DNA of 64,000 nucleotides. Source: Aradus depressus (lineage: Eukaryota > Arthropoda > Insecta > Hemiptera > Aradidae). The notes below the pieces were generated by a model, which was not told the DNA's origin, made no database searches, and saw nothing but the letters and a program-made list of their open reading frames with translations. Every line of letters starts with the position of its first letter. The first letter of the stretch is position 1. A program made the translations under genes and the position numbers. The DNA lies in NCBI GenBank assembly GCA_963662175.1, contig OY759215.1, forward strand, positions 24,355,079 to 24,419,078. Reading direction: 5' to 3'. This document shows positions 47,601 through 60,000 of the stretch, in pieces.

Positions 47601-48874
47601 TAGACAACCTCTACATATGAACTTTTTCTTTCATAAATTATTTCCTTCAAATTGTCAATTTAAATTTTATTTTATTGAGATTAGCAATGTATTTTAGGCG
47701 TAGCTGGCATCGTAAACGGAGATATGGTGAAGGAAGGTGCTATTGTAATTGACGTTGGAATATCTTTCGTTAAGACTGAGTCCGGAAAAGTGAAGCTACT
47801 GGGAGACGTCGATTTCAAAAGTAAGTCGAATCCTAAATAAATGATTGTTTGGATGAGGGCAGTTGCTTTCCAATAGTTGCAATATTACATCACAGCTTTT
47901 GTAAGGACCAATTTTTCGATAGGTTTTCGCATAAATTAAACAAAAAAAATGTTCTACTTTTAAGAGTGTTTTTGAAGAACCTGAACCTAAGTATTTAGTG
48001 TGCCTTTTAATTTTCTCCACAAGCTTTCTTTTAAGAATTTTGCGAGGGCGCCGGTAGCTCAGTGGTATGCGTGCTTGACTTCTGAGCTCAAGGTTGTGGG
48101 TTCGTAGCCCGACCGAGGCCCTTAGTTTATTTTATCTGGGAGGTAAAATAAACTTAAGCACGCCGTCCTTCGGATGGGACGTTAAGCGATGGTCCCGAGC
48201 CTGTACGATGTCAGGTACTCGTTAAAGACCCCTACCCTAGATGAATAAAAAATTTAGGGTAGGCAAAATTTAGGACTCCCACAGTAGAGTCGGGCTCATG
48301 TCCACCAGAGTGACGAAAGAGCGCTCTGGTAGTAGGCGATATGACCTCGTAGTTAAAGCCCGGGCATGAGTCATAAAACCTAACCTTTTAAGAATTTTGC
48401 GATTCAAGCGAAACTTGGGTGTGCTATTGGAAAAATTCAGTTAGGGCTTGAGTAGTGTTTTTATTTTCAATTTGTTTTCGTCAAAATCTTATCAATTCTA
48501 ATGTTGGCATCAATGGCATCTATTCAGAAGCTGAAGAACTTTTGTTTAGCTGAAGAAACTACTAATTCGAACTCATTCTTAGTCCGAATAAAAACAAAAT
48601 CTCATGTTCAATTTCTCGACAATTTGCTATATTTTCTCCATATACTTTATATTCCAAGTATAAACACATTATAGTTGTAACTGTCCATGTAATGGAGTGT
48701 GTTGTTATAGGTGTAATAGAGCGGGCAAGTGTGATGACGAAGGTGCCTGGAGGAGTGGGTCCAGTCACTGTGGCCATGTTGATGCACAACACCTTCCTCT
48801 GTGCCACCGCATCCCGGCCTCACTCATTATCAGCCACATCTCAGCCAAATAAACCAACAACTACTCTTGTTTAG
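44698..48874 (+). CDS. MTHFD2: MTHFD2-type methylenetetrahydrofolate dehydrogenase/cyclohydrolase, 9 exons, 335 aa
   Basis: Bifunctional enzyme converting 5,10-methylene-THF to 10-formyl-THF, usually mitochondrial. Exons: 44698-44712, 44834-44880, 44957-45135, 45223-45332, 45626-45791, 46951-47046, 47176-47283, 47698-47820 and 48711-48874; 1008 nt close in frame. Catalytic features are present: YLKNK (Tyr and Lys), IQLPLPEHI (Gln), KDVDGF (Asp) and VPGGVGPVTVAMLMHNT. The Rossmann signature, usually GRSxxVGxP, reads GSSECIGLP, and the later CHSKT/SHRYT position reads CNVNT, so the usual cofactor or phosphate-binding Arg residues are missing. The N-terminus (MENQKRQFRSYSY) depends on an acceptor at 44833; an alternative acceptor at 44820 would need another upstream exon. 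A SINE sits in intron 8. Confidence 0.93.
46498..46560 (-). repeat. Short SINE 3' fragment in MTHFD2 intron 5
   Basis: GCTTTAACTAAGAGGTCATA and CACCTACTACCAGAGG match the SINE 3' body in reverse. Confidence 0.5.
48046..48384 (+). mobile_element. Full-length SINE with target-site duplication
   Basis: Head AGGGCGCCGGTAGCTCAGTG with B box GGGTTCGTAGCCCGACC, then the standard body and end GAGTCATAAAACCTAACC. It is flanked by an 18-base direct repeat CTTTTAAGAATTTTGCGA at 48028-48045 and 48385-48402, the mark of LINE-machinery insertion. Located in MTHFD2 intron 8. Confidence 0.93.
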
Positions 48875-51026
48875 ATTTAAACTCACAAGGAAGAGTCCCC
48901 TAGTGCAGCAGGCCCCACAATAGTTCATTCTTCAAAATTAGGATTTTTCCAATAGTTTTTTTTTTATTTGGGCTACTTTAAAATAGGCAGACATAATTCT
49001 CAATCCATTGTTCTTATACTATCACAGTTTCGAATATCATGCTCTTGCAGTAGAGTTGATATTAGAATTAGGAAAGAGAAGCTACTTGTTGATAGTTCAT
49101 CCTTTCTGCCAGAGTTGGAGTAAAGGACATTTGAAAAAAACAGGAACTGTTTTTCATTACTCCCAGATGCAGCTTAACAGATTTCTTTTAATGGAAGCCA
49201 GGTATAGAGTTTCAAATATTTTAAATTTTACAAGCTGATTCCTAACTACCTATTGCATTTATTAGTAAGATCTCACCCACAACTTGGATGGAACTGATGC
49301 AGCAGCTTTTCAGAATGACTGTTTTTTTAGTTGTATCAGGGCTACACAGCTTCCCGTAAAATGTTATGCCGAGTACGTCGGTTTTACAGTATAATCATGC
49401 AAACGATAGTATTTATTAGCTATAACTGCGAAATATTTTTAGTTAATGAAAAAAAATAAGCTACACAGACCAAATAACAGTATTTTATATTATATAGAGA
49501 GGTACGCATCTCTTTGATTCAACAATAAGCTGTTGTTTTCAGGTTTAATGTCAAATCATTAAAGTATTGAATAATATAAAAATAATTTCTATTTATTGTT
49601 AAAAACATTACTTATTGATGTAAAATAAACAATTTATAAATATATTTATTCTTGATAAAGTTTGTTTTTGTATTATTTTAAGCTTGCTGCCCATATCTCG
49701 TAACAATAGTAATTTTTTATGGAAACTGAAAATGGCACTTCATTTCTTTTAAATGTTAGATGGATATTGTAAGGTCCAAAAATTACCGAAATCCATAAAG
49801 TAAAATATATTTTAAATAAAAACATGTTTCAAATATTTGCTGGAAAAGACAGGGGGCAGAAACAGAATAGAGGACTGTTTTCTAAACCGAACCCCGCGGA
49901 GTGATACACAGTTCCTGTCGAAGTTTGGGCTACCATGAGGCGATAAAACTGGTCAAAGTAGCGAGCCAAGCAGAATTAAGGAGGGTCAACAGGCGATAGA
50001 CCTCAAGTCTCCGCGTTGAAGGAAAGGTCTGACTTTTGAACTCTATATGGGTTGGGGTCGACAACGCCTAGACTCGAATCAATTCTGAGGGTTTGCTCGT
50101 GACATTTTAGTATTATGGCGGATACTTGTACAATAGGTAGAATATATTTATGAATATCTTGAAGAACATGGCTGCCTACCTATAAGGACCCTCCATTTCT
50201 CCTGTATGTACAAACTATTTATTGCGAGATATCGCAACGTCAAATGTTGCATTTAGTTATTATATATCAATATAATTAAAAATATTGTAGCCTTGGTCCA
50301 TACTCAAAGTTTCCTTATCATTTAGTATTTATTCGTGTTCCTTACATCCTTTTTATCCTTCTTCTAGATAGTCCTAATTTTTGATTAAATTCTGATATAT
50401 AATCCAGAAGACTTTTAGCCGATCTTTCTGAGTCATTCCCCATGATATTTCAATATCACAAATTAGTTTTGTTTCAGTCTCATAGAGGAGCTCTTATCAT
50501 TTCATTTTGCAGCTACTTCCCGTCTTCACAGTCATCAATCTTATATCCAAAAACAATTGATTTCTAAATAGTATTAAACATTTAGAGTACAAGACAAAAT
50601 GCTGCTTTCAACGGAACCTCGTGAGTAGGATTTGATTCGTGGAGGATGGTACATATGAGGCGTTCTGATTAAAAAAAAAAACTAATACAACTGTAATTTT
50701 TTTATTGTTTTACAAAAGTTTGGCATATAACTTGGTCTTTTGAAATATCATGCATGAAATGTTAATTTTTATTTAGCCTATAGGACCAAAAATCTTAACA
50801 GAAAGAGTGTAACTCATAACTTCTTTCCCAAAATGTGTACCAGTTATACGACTTTAACATTTTTTAAACTTTACATTGGAAATGTTTAAAAGAATCATTC
50901 TTGATTTTAAATATTATATCGCACTGCATTTCATTAAAAATTTAACATTTACATTAAAAGTAACACCAGTAACAAATTAATTGGCTGTAATGTAATCTGA
51001 CCTATTTTAACAAGAGTAAGAAATAA
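48875..51026. other. Intergenic between convergent MTHFD2 and DDX18
   Basis: AT-rich. A candidate MTHFD2 poly(A) signal AATAAA is at 49624-49629, and for DDX18 on the minus strand at 50768-50773. A GC-rich stretch at 49850-50060 (GGTCAACAGGCGATAG) has no recognised identity. Confidence 0.5.
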
Positions 51027-54000
51027 TTAAAAATCACTTGTTTTTAACTTTTTTCTCTTTTTTTTGACAGGATCAATATTTAAATAATTAAATATATCAA
51101 CTTTTGGAAGTTGAGTCAGTCCGAATGATTTAGCAACTTTGTCAAACTGCATTGTGTAGACGTCATATACGTCTTTCAGGTGATGAGCTGCATAGGCCTT
51201 CAGATAGGAGAGGAAAGCCGCCTTAGCCAACTGGAGCAGGTCCCAGTTCGAGTCCACCGCTTTCTCCAACTGCAGTCAATAACACATTACATTAATTAAT
51301 ATACAGTTGAGTGTTTGTCTACATGAAGCGGACATCTAACCGTGATTCACGAAAGTTAGTAACATCTATGGGTAGGATTACTAAGCGTGCATTATTTATT
51401 AGTATTGTATATATATATTTTTTTTTGGGAGGGGGGAAGAGATTTATTTCTGAGTAAACTATTGAGTTTGTTTGTATTTGTGACTCATGCTAATTCTTAA
51501 CTATGAGTTAATATTACCTACTGCCAGAGTACTCTTTCGCCGCTCTGGTGGGCATGAGCCCAACTCTACAGTAAAGGTTTACAAGTTGAGAAACGCGAAC
51601 ATATTGTGGAAACATATAATAAATAAACATATATATATTTCTTTAAATATTGTCTATCCCACAAGAAATTTAAACGTAGGTTTAGTTATAAACTAAGACA
51701 AGTTTGCTGAGTGCGAATCATACATATAGGTAAATCAGATAGGGGTAAGGAAGGGGTTGGACTTTTCGGCTGGACTAGAAAATCCCCATGTCTTTACAGT
51801 TAGGAATTGTTTGTTCTGAAATATTTCTTTCCTTTTTTTTTTTAATTGCTAAAACTAAAGTTAAAGATAAAATTATTACATTGTAACAAGAAAAACTAAT
51901 TTCTAACAACATGATTATTGATAGTATCTATCTTTAACCTTGTATCTGACACGTCAGGCTCGAGATCTTTACTTCATGTCCCATCCGAAGGACAGCATGT
52001 TCGAGGGACTTTGAGCTATTAATGACATGTTTTAAGTGTCTAGGCAAGGAAAACATAATCCAAAATATCATAGTCATAAGCTAGGTTTAACACCGTTCGA
52101 CATAAATGAAGAAAATTTTCGAAAGATATCGGGTATGTAATGACATGTTTTAAGTGTCTAGGCAAGGAAAACATAATCTAAAATATCATAGTCATAAGCT
52201 AGGTTTAACACCGTTCGACATAAATGAAGAAAATTTTCGAAAGATATCGGGTATGAACAAGGCCAATATGATCGATGTGCAGGGGGACATGTTTTCGGTT
52301 AAATATTGAGTGACGCGACGTTTTAAATGCTTTGATAAGATAGTTCAAAAGAATATATAATGTAAATGATTATTTTACGGGGGACAGGTATTATCTCTAC
52401 GGCTGCGCTACAGGTGCTGGCAAGAGTTCCCCCCATAGACTTGGTCTTGGATAGGGTTGTTGCCTCGTACTATTGTAGACGCAATTTGCCTTTGGGTGTA
52501 GATATAGATGAGCCCTGGAGGAGGAGATGCGCGGACAGTCCAGACAAGAGCGTTGCAAGGACATTGTCCAGGAAGGGATTGTGGAAAAATAACAACAGCG
52601 GTGGTCACGATCATCGGATGGTCGAACGACCTATGTATATTTCCTGGAACGTCTGGACTCTACGTGGATACTGCCTGACCACTGGATGTCCCAGATACTT
52701 TCAGGTCACGGAGATTTCAACTCCAAGCTATTCTTCTTTAAGATGAAGAACAATCCGAACTGTTCGTGCGGCGGAGTCGAGACTGCAGAGCATGTGGTCC
52801 CCAAATGTCCGCTGTACGACGGCCCTATAGTGGAGTTGATCGCGGGACAGGGTCGTTACTGGCACTCGACCTACGTCAGCTGGTGACGAAAACCGGCTAC
52901 CCATTGTTGAGCCGATTTGTCGCCTCCTGGTGGAGAAAGAAGAAAGCACTACGACCCGGCGCCCCACCGCACTACAACCAACGATTGCCCCCCTTTTATC
53001 CCGAGCTCTCTCGGAGCGCGACAGAAATTAAGGTGGGCTGGGAGTAACCGCCCACTGTCGCAGAATTACTATATTTTTCGCTTTCATGATAATAAACTTG
53101 TTAGACCCTCTTTTCCCCGACGATTCGGCGAACGGGTGTCGTGGCCTCCGCCGGAGGTCGGCAACCAAAAAAAAAAAAAGTGGGTCAGTAGCCTTTGGGA
53201 GGAAACAAATTGAAGCTACAGATTTACTTCTTAAAGATCCATTGAAATAAATTGAAAAACACTTTAACCAAGTTTTTTTGCTCTCCTTTCCTACTTATGG
53301 TTAGGAGTGGTCTCTATACTCAGGATATCCTTTTTTAGGTACCTCTGTTTGGAGCTGAGGATCCGTGCTCCAGGTGAAGGTCAGCTCTTTGACAGGTACC
53401 CGCACCTTCAGCAGATAATTTTCAAAACTAAGTTCTTCAGGCCGAAGTACAAGAAGGGCTTTGCCAGTGCCCCCTTCGCCACGCGCAGTTCGTCCCACTC
53501 GGTGAATGTAGTCCTAGAAACAAAACCAGTTTCTTATAACGACTCGTTTGAATGGTTCCAATAGTGTCGAAAAAGGATAAGTAAAATAAAAAAATCATCG
53601 GTGAATAACCGTATATATAAATAGTACTTCCAAAAATTAAGAATTAATCATTTACGTTTTCCCTCTCTCTCCAAAGCCAAACGACCGTTTGGACTAAAAC
53701 TCAGTAGTTTACTTACATTGTGGCTTCGAAATCACACTAAATTTTAAGTCAATACTCATTACATTGACAGTTAGGGTATTTGAGACGAGCCTCCTTTTTT
53801 GATCCCTCCCTTCCCATTCATCCATCGCGGAAAATTAATAAGTACCATCCATATAGGCTTTTGGATTTAAACATAACATCAGCAGTTATTGATACTTAAG
53901 AGTGGCTGATTTTCGTCCTTAGAGGGTTGTTCTGGATACACGTATAAAATTTCGCGTCGATACGTCAACTCTAACGATACTTACCGTGTTCACAGACACA

Positions 54001-57000
54001 CAATATTTTTTGTTCATTTTTAGAATCATTTAGGTCGGAAAACATGAATTCTGTTGAAAATTCGGCATCGAATTTCTGATCATTACACAACATCCCCTAA
54101 ACTTCGTATAGCTGAGTAAGTAAAAAAAAAAACAAGACACGAAAAAGATTTCTTATAGCCGGAACTATACAAAATACACTATACACATAGATAAGTACAT
54201 TCGCAGCAACAGGAACAACTTAATTTAGCACACCATCTTTTCACAAATGAGACACATTACAAATCTTGGTTTAAATTTTTATCTGTAAAGTAAAATAGAA
54301 TGAACTGATTTTTCGAAAATAATATCCCGATGAAGAAAACTAAGTATCTACTATTGTATAAAACCAAGGACAACAATTTATTTAAAACTGCTATTTTCAA
54401 AAACCCTGGTTTCTTAAGAGATCACAATAGGAATGAAAATCTTTAGGAATTTTAATTGTTAGAGTTCCTGGAGAATTGAATTTTTGTTTTTTAAAGGTTC
54501 TGAATACACATTTTCTATTGGCTCTTTAGTAAACTTCTTTCTTCGTTCTTCTAATTTCTGCCAGCCTTCATCAAAACTAAATTTATACCATATCTGCCCG
54601 TCAGATAAACATGGTTTCATTTCATACTAGCAGGTTCACCTGGCGTTACCCGGCAGTAACTTTGGGTCTAGTAATTAGGTTAGTCATTCCTGAAACTCCG
54701 GATTCCAAAATGGTAGTTAGTCACTTTAACCAAAACCAAAGAGACCTTCATCTGCAGATAGAAGCTCTAAACCCCATCACCGTCATTATTTTTTTTTTTT
54801 TGCGAGGGGGAGTCATATATCTATTCAATACTGTCCCTCCCATCAAAAAAAGAGAAATAAATGTAAATATTATATTTTATTTAATCGCTTCGTCGGATCC
54901 ACCAATTCGATATCCCACTCAGCACTCTCTTAAAAGAATCTAATTTGGTTTTTGACTAATTCTGGGGAAATCTAAAGTAAGTGTGAGAAATTTGAATTGG
55001 TGTGACTCAATTTTGTGGATACATAAAATCCTTGCAGTATTTGAACACCCCTATTAATCCCCCCTCTTCTCCCGAACTATCAACATGTGAGAATTCCCCA
55101 TACACAACCTTAGGATCGTCAGGTGGATCATACTGCATTATCCAGTCAACATGAGGAATGTCCAGACCACGAGCCGCTACGTCGGTACACAACAAGATCC
55201 CAGATTCGACCTTCGAAAACTCAACAAAAGTTGACGTTCTTTGTGACTGTTTCTTTTTACCCTGAAAAATAGTTGCAATTATAGTACGAAGAAATAATAT
55301 GATCATACGGCATACTCCAACGGTCTTTCGCCACATTCCCAAAAATTAGGGGGACGCAGAAACAAAATATTTTTCGAAAAAACTTAAGGATGATGTCATA
55401 TGAAATCTTACTGTGAGTAGATATGAAATATATTTTTTTCAAAATTTTATATTTAATAAGCCTGCAGTGAGGGATCAACCTTCTGTTGTATCGGAACAAT
55501 TAAAAATATGAAAGAAAATAATAAAACTGAGCATAGTGTGGCAAACATTCAAGAAAAATTAACTGGTTTGCTTCGAAGCATGAATTGTATACCAAAGGAG
55601 GGGGGGCAAAATAAGGGGGTTAATTTTAAAACAAAATAGAGTACCACTAGAAAGAAAATGTGGTGAGCAGGTTCACAATATATTTTTTGTTAATTTTTAT
55701 TTTTTGAAATATAGCCGTGAGAGGGGGAAATGTGTGTTCGAACGTCAGTTTCTCCTTCAACTTGGACAGATAATAAAAATCTGAAAAAGATCTGTGAATT
55801 GTCTCATAGAGGAAACATTCGAACAGAATTGTTTCGAATGGAATCGAAACAATAGTTTAATGAGGTTAGGGGATACTTGTTTCTATAATTGTTAAATTTT
55901 AGGAAAGTCGACTTAAAGGGAAGTGAAAATTATTCCATTTAGTAAGCATTTTGAATGTATGCTAAATTAATATTCATTAAAAAAATTGTTCAGTTCCCTC
56001 TCGCCGCACAGTAAAATCTGTTACTTATTCATTATAACCTTTTTTTTTATAGGTACCAGGAAATAGATTATATTTAAAATATTTCTAACTCAAGAGACGA
56101 GGGATGCAACTGCGACTATTTTTATTACATTTTATAACCGAATACAACAGTTAAGCTTGACTAAAAAAATAATGCAGAAGTGTACTATCAGTTTATTATA
56201 GTGAACGTACTTACATGTATGCTCCACACCGAGAGGCCGATAGTATTAAGTAACTCGTCGTGAAACTTGACTGAGTCACGTGAGCTGAAGAAAACCATCA
56301 CTTTTTTATTTTTTTTACGACACTTTTTCAAAAATGTAAATAACAGGCGAAATCTATCTTCGCTGGGACATATTACATATCCTGAAAACAGAAAAGGTTA
56401 ATTAACATCCACTCGTGGCTATTTTCAGAGCGCTCAAGTGTCGCAGTCTATGGGAACCTTTCAAACTAAAATCTATTTATTTTTTCTTGTTTATAACTAC
56501 AGGAAATGGATTATAGTAAATTAATATATATATTTAGTGATACACAATTAATGTAATATAAACAAGAAGACGTGGTAAGTAATTTACCGGAATTTTGGAC
56601 CGGAACATGTGTTACATCTGGCTAAAACCAGCCTCCGTAAAAAATGAAACTTCAATTTCTTAGGCATGGCATAGTTCGTGAACTCAAGAATACTACCTTA
56701 CTGAACTGTTTTTATGAAAAACTATATGCTCCTCAGCAATTTACTTGACAAAACATCGCGTGCCCCCTGCGACCCCCGCATAACTTTTATTTGGTACGCC
56801 ATCATAAATCCATAAATCCATTTTTCCGGTAATATAGTTATATTGTATTATATATATTAAATCGTTATAATAAATGTGGAAAAACTAAATAAAAAGAGGT
56901 CTCACCCTGTTCCAGTCCTTGAACGGTTGCCTTGTCTGACGAATCATGAACTCCAACATACACAGGATCCGAATTGACTGCCAAACGGATTAAATCTTTA

Positions 57001-60000
57001 GTCTTTTTTTCAGTTGTTGCCGAAAATAGCATTGTCTGACGTTTTTCTAGAACAATTTAAAACAAAAACAAGTGAACAAGAATTACGACATTTTCAGGCA
57101 GACTGACTGATTCAATAAAACTAGATATTTTTAGGATACATAGATTCCAAAATCACAGAATAGAAGAAGGGGGGAGGAGTTTACTTGAAGACAGAGAGAT
57201 GTGGAAAAGTATTAATAGTATTTTTTTTCTCGTCAAAAGTTAGAAATTGCGGTTGAGTTTGAAACGACCAATTGTCTGCAGATAAACTCTTCGACTAAAT
57301 CTAATTGATCTGATTTCACGAAATTGAAACAATCCTTCAACGACGGGTAACACAGTAATTCTTAATAGCACTGTTCTGCAAAATGTATATAACTTTGTAG
57401 TTAAAGCCTCCTACACCCAGAACTGAAATCCTTTCATTGTTGGAAAGAAAACATTTTTAAGAACAAATCAATAAGGTCATCAACATCCGTTTTAAACTGT
57501 TATGAGGGCAGTGCTTGATCTTTATCGTCATTCTATTTAAAGTATTTAAGATTTCTAAATTGCCCATTCGAAAATTAAAATTAATTTCAAAATTATGAAA
57601 AATAACAAGAAAACCCTTGGAAAAATTATGGTTGTAAATCCCGTTTGTGTAGTTTATAATAGTTTATCTTAAATAAGAACTAATATTAGTAAAACTACTA
57701 ATTATGATTAAATTAGTTTTTAAGTGACAAACATTACATTCAATCGCTATCGAAATAATTGCTGGTAAACAACGTGTGTGTGTCCTCAAAACAATATTTG
57801 GTATGATAGTTACCATTTTTGCAAAGATATTGTGAAACACAATATCTTTGCAAAAGATTGTTGGTATGATAGTTACCATTTTTGCAAAGATATTGTGAAA
57901 CACTTAAAAAATATAAAGAAAAACGTATGTTTGTCTATTTCACAAAATATATGGGAATACTTTCGGTATTGTTACCATATTCAGCCATGACTTAACAAAT
58001 ACGTAAAGTATAGTTAAGTCATGGCTGATGGTAGCAATACTGAAAGTACTGCCACATATTCTATATATTTTGTGAAATAGACAATATTTTTAAAATACAT
58101 TTTCCTTTATATTTTTTAATATATGTTATGCCGATGAGAATAGCTTAAAAACCTACTTACTAGGCAAAATGTTGATAATTTGACGCAATGTCTTTTCGAA
58201 ACCAGCCTGAAGGATTCTGTCAGCTTCATCAATAGTTAGGCATTTTAGGTTGTTATAAAAAAACTTGTGGGTGTTCTCAAGATGATCTAAGAGCCGACCT
58301 GGGGTCGCCACAACTATATTAACACCTAAAAATATCAAATAACATGCCCATTAAGGTTGGTACAAAAATGTATCATGTGGAATAAATGTTATCTTCCTTC
58401 GTGTATTGTTCCTTATGAAAAAACAGTATGTATATATGGACATATTCCAAAAAAAGTGCAAATTTCTAACTTAGTTCATGTACTGTTTTGAAATGTTTAT
58501 ATAGTGAAGAAATGGTTGAAATACAACAATTTTGTACTAAATATTTCGCCAAAACTCTCTAAAAATATAATTTTCATTCTTAATTAAATATTATATCAAA
58601 ATATTCATAACTCCTCTACAGGTGGAAGCTTAAAAATCAAAATCAAAACGTTGTTAGGTCTGAATAGTGTTTTAGTATTCTACAAACATATTATTTTAAT
58701 AATCATTTTTTCTAATAACTCATTTTTAGAATTATATTTCCAAGTTAATTTCTGGCAAGTTTCGCACCTTAGAAGTACTTTCAAAGCAATACCAAAAACT
58801 AAAGGCAACTCCTCATGAATTTGAAGATATGAAGTGTTTAGAGTTGCAAGATCGCAAACCAGTTTTCCCAAGTACACAATGGGACAAGTTGTGATTTTGT
58901 GAACGTGCAGGTAGTGTGAAAAAATCAAAATAAATTTCTCCCTCTTGTTCTAAGCACAATTTACTATTCCACTATTATGCAAATACAATATACAATTTGA
59001 ACAATCAACCGCATATAGGGTAGGTATGTAGAGTAGATTTACCTTTTGATAAGGCAGCAGCCTCGAGACTCCTATCCGCCCCTCCGATCACAATGCCATA
59101 AGTGAGGGTCTGATGGTGAGTTAGCAGTTGTCGCAGTACCTCGTAGGTCTGGAGGGCTAGCTCCCGGGTCGGCGACAGGATCATACACCCACACCCTGAC
59201 CAGACAGACTATAGTAGAGAATACCAGTTAAATGTTCCAAGAGCTCCCCCTCCCCTCCACCAATTAGAAAAACAAAAACAAAAAAAAAGGTATTTCATAA
59301 CATTTATCATAAATACCTTAAATTTATAGAAGTTCTATTAACTTCCAAGTTGAAAAACGCAGACACATTGTGGAAACTTATAATAAATATACAGCAACCC
59401 CTCCTCTTTCGAAGTTTTAGATGTCACAAATAATCTGTTTGAAGGATGTTGAGTGTGTTATTTTATTCGAATTTAATGAACCGTTAAAGAAAACTCATTT
59501 TATATGTGTCTCGATAACAACACCTGCAGTTAAACATTTTCAGGAGTCACAAGTCTACGTTTGAACCGAAATTATAAGGTTGCTACAAGTGAAATTTCAT
59601 GAAAATCCCATCCACTATTATACAGCGTGTGTTGACTACTCTCTCTTAAATAACGTAAATATAAGTTCGGCCCTTTTTTGCGTGATGTCTGGACAAACAT
59701 TTAATTTTATTTATATGATAAATAAATAAAAGTTGTCTGTTTGATCTGGGTACTGATTTAAAGATTAAATCATTAATTCAATAAATAGCTCTCAAGAAAG
59801 ATACGATGGACTCTGTGAGCTAATACAATTTTATTCCGGGGTATCAATGTATATTAGAGATATTTAATTAACTATACCATTCTTGGCTTCAAACTTGAAT
59901 CGGAGGAGCCTCTCAAGAGCCGGTATGAGAAAGGCGAGGGTCTTGCCAGAGCCGGTTCTGGCACAGCCGACCAGGTCTTTCCCTTCCAGGAGGGGAGGAA

